A stretch of 5,912 nt of DNA from Chlamydiia bacterium (GTDB lineage Bacteria > Chlamydiota > Chlamydiia > Chlamydiales > JACKPQ01), in contig JAUILX010000070.1 of assembly GCA_030433395.1 (NCBI GenBank), positions 1 to 5,912 of the forward strand, given 5' to 3'. Of the stretch, positions 5,285 to 5,912 are shown in pieces (the first letter of the stretch is position 1; every line of letters starts with the position of its first letter). Made by a program: the position numbers and the translations under genes. The notes under the pieces are model-generated. The model was not told where the DNA came from and did no database searches. It worked only from the letters and a program-made list of their open reading frames with translations.

Positions 5285-5912
5285 ATGTTTAGGTCATTTT
5301 TTCAAAACGTCAAATCTCTTTTTACGCGTCCAATCGATGAAGAGACGCTAGAAAAGCTTGAAGAAACAATGTATGAGGCTGATTTAGGATCAGAGCTCAT
5401 CGAAGAGCTTTTAAAAGATGTGCGCCCTCTTTTGCGCTCAAAAAAGCAGGTGGAAGCTCAAAAAGTTTTAGATGCTATGCGCGAGAAGGCCAAAGCGCTA
5501 TTGATTGAAACACCTCCTATCGAAATGGGCGCTCCCCACGTGATTTTGATGACAGGCATCAACGGCAGCGGAAAAACAACAACATGCGCAAAACTTGCCA
5601 AGTTCTATCAATCTCAAGGCAAAAGTGTCTTGCTTGCTGCTGCTGACACTTTTCGCGCAGCTGCCATTGAGCAGCTCCAGCTTTGGGCCCAGCGTTTAGA
5701 TGTGCCAATTGTCAAAGGACAGAGCGGTGGCGATCCCGCAGCTGTGATCTTCGATGCTATTCAATCAGCAAAATCCAAAAATATTGACATCGTTATCGCC
5801 GACACTGCCGGCCGCCTTCAATCCAAGACAGATTTGATGCGCGAGCTTGAAAAAATGCACTCAGTCTGTCATAAGTCAGATCCAAGATCTCCTCACGAGA
5901 CGTTGCTTGTTT
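5285..5912 (+). CDS. ftsY: Signal recognition particle receptor FtsY (partial, 3' end outside window)
   Basis: FtsY is the membrane-associated SRP receptor GTPase that pairs with Ffh to deliver ribosomes making membrane proteins to the translocon. The first 209 residues are present and open to the window edge. The protein starts with a short amphipathic helix (MFRSFFQNVKSLF), a likely membrane-targeting element, and goes straight into the four-helix N domain, with LEETMYEADLG at about 25-35. There is no long acidic A domain as in E. coli. G-domain motifs follow: G1 GINGSGKTTT at 91-100, the insertion-box motif DTFRAAAIEQL at 121-131 and G3 DTAGR at 173-177. The TKxD motif and C-terminus are beyond the edge. 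ATG 5285 is the first possible start and places the N domain correctly. No Shine-Dalgarno precedes it. It is divergent from sucC. Confidence 0.96.
   Translation, partial: MFRSFFQNVKSLFTRPIDEETLEKLEETMYEADLGSELIEELLKDVRPLLRSKKQVEAQKVLDAMREKAKALLIETPPIEMGAPHVILMTGINGSGKTTTCAKLAKFYQSQGKSVLLAAADTFRAAAIEQLQLWAQRLDVPIVKGQSGGDPAAVIFDAIQSAKSKNIDIVIADTAGRLQSKTDLMRELEKMHSVCHKSDPRSPHETLLV

Overview
The window joins a conserved housekeeping block (about 2093-5912) to an AT-rich, repeat-laden accessory stretch (1-2092). The best guess at the source is a Chlamydiota genome, probably an amoeba-associated or environmental relative of Chlamydia (Parachlamydia/Waddlia/Simkania-like). The reasons are the ftsY-sucC-sucD neighbourhood, recalled from Chlamydia genomes; a short FtsY with no long acidic N-terminal domain; and an adjacent ankyrin-repeat gene, a type common in host-associated lineages. 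This assignment is an inference from gene order and protein character, not from a search.

Layout. Positions 1-339 hold a promoter and a small gene for an unrecognised 81-residue protein. Positions 340-828 hold no credible gene but are crowded with palindromes: a 163-bp near-complete hairpin (356-518), a perfect 32-bp palindrome that may be a terminator (528-559), a truncated direct copy of part of the first hairpin (565-610), and a second, unrelated 161-bp palindromic element (653-813) flanked by identical 8-bp direct repeats TTAAATAA. The two long hairpins look like MITE-type non-autonomous elements. Positions 829-2019 (minus) encode a membrane-anchored ankyrin-repeat protein with its own well-formed promoter.

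Further right, three tightly packed minus-strand genes form an apparent operon read from 5257 down to 2093: sucC and sucD (succinyl-CoA synthetase beta and alpha, 1 base apart), then an M50 (site-2-type) membrane metalloprotease with a TPR-like tail. The protease starts at a TTG that overlaps the sucD stop. Divergently, only 27 bases from the sucC start, ftsY (signal recognition particle receptor GTPase) runs off the right edge as a partial gene.

Functionally, SucCD performs the substrate-level phosphorylation step of the TCA cycle, FtsY docks ribosome-SRP complexes at the membrane, and the M50 protease cleaves substrates within or next to the membrane. The accessory part adds an orphan small protein, a possible host-interaction ankyrin protein and the palindromic elements, which are the most unusual structures here.
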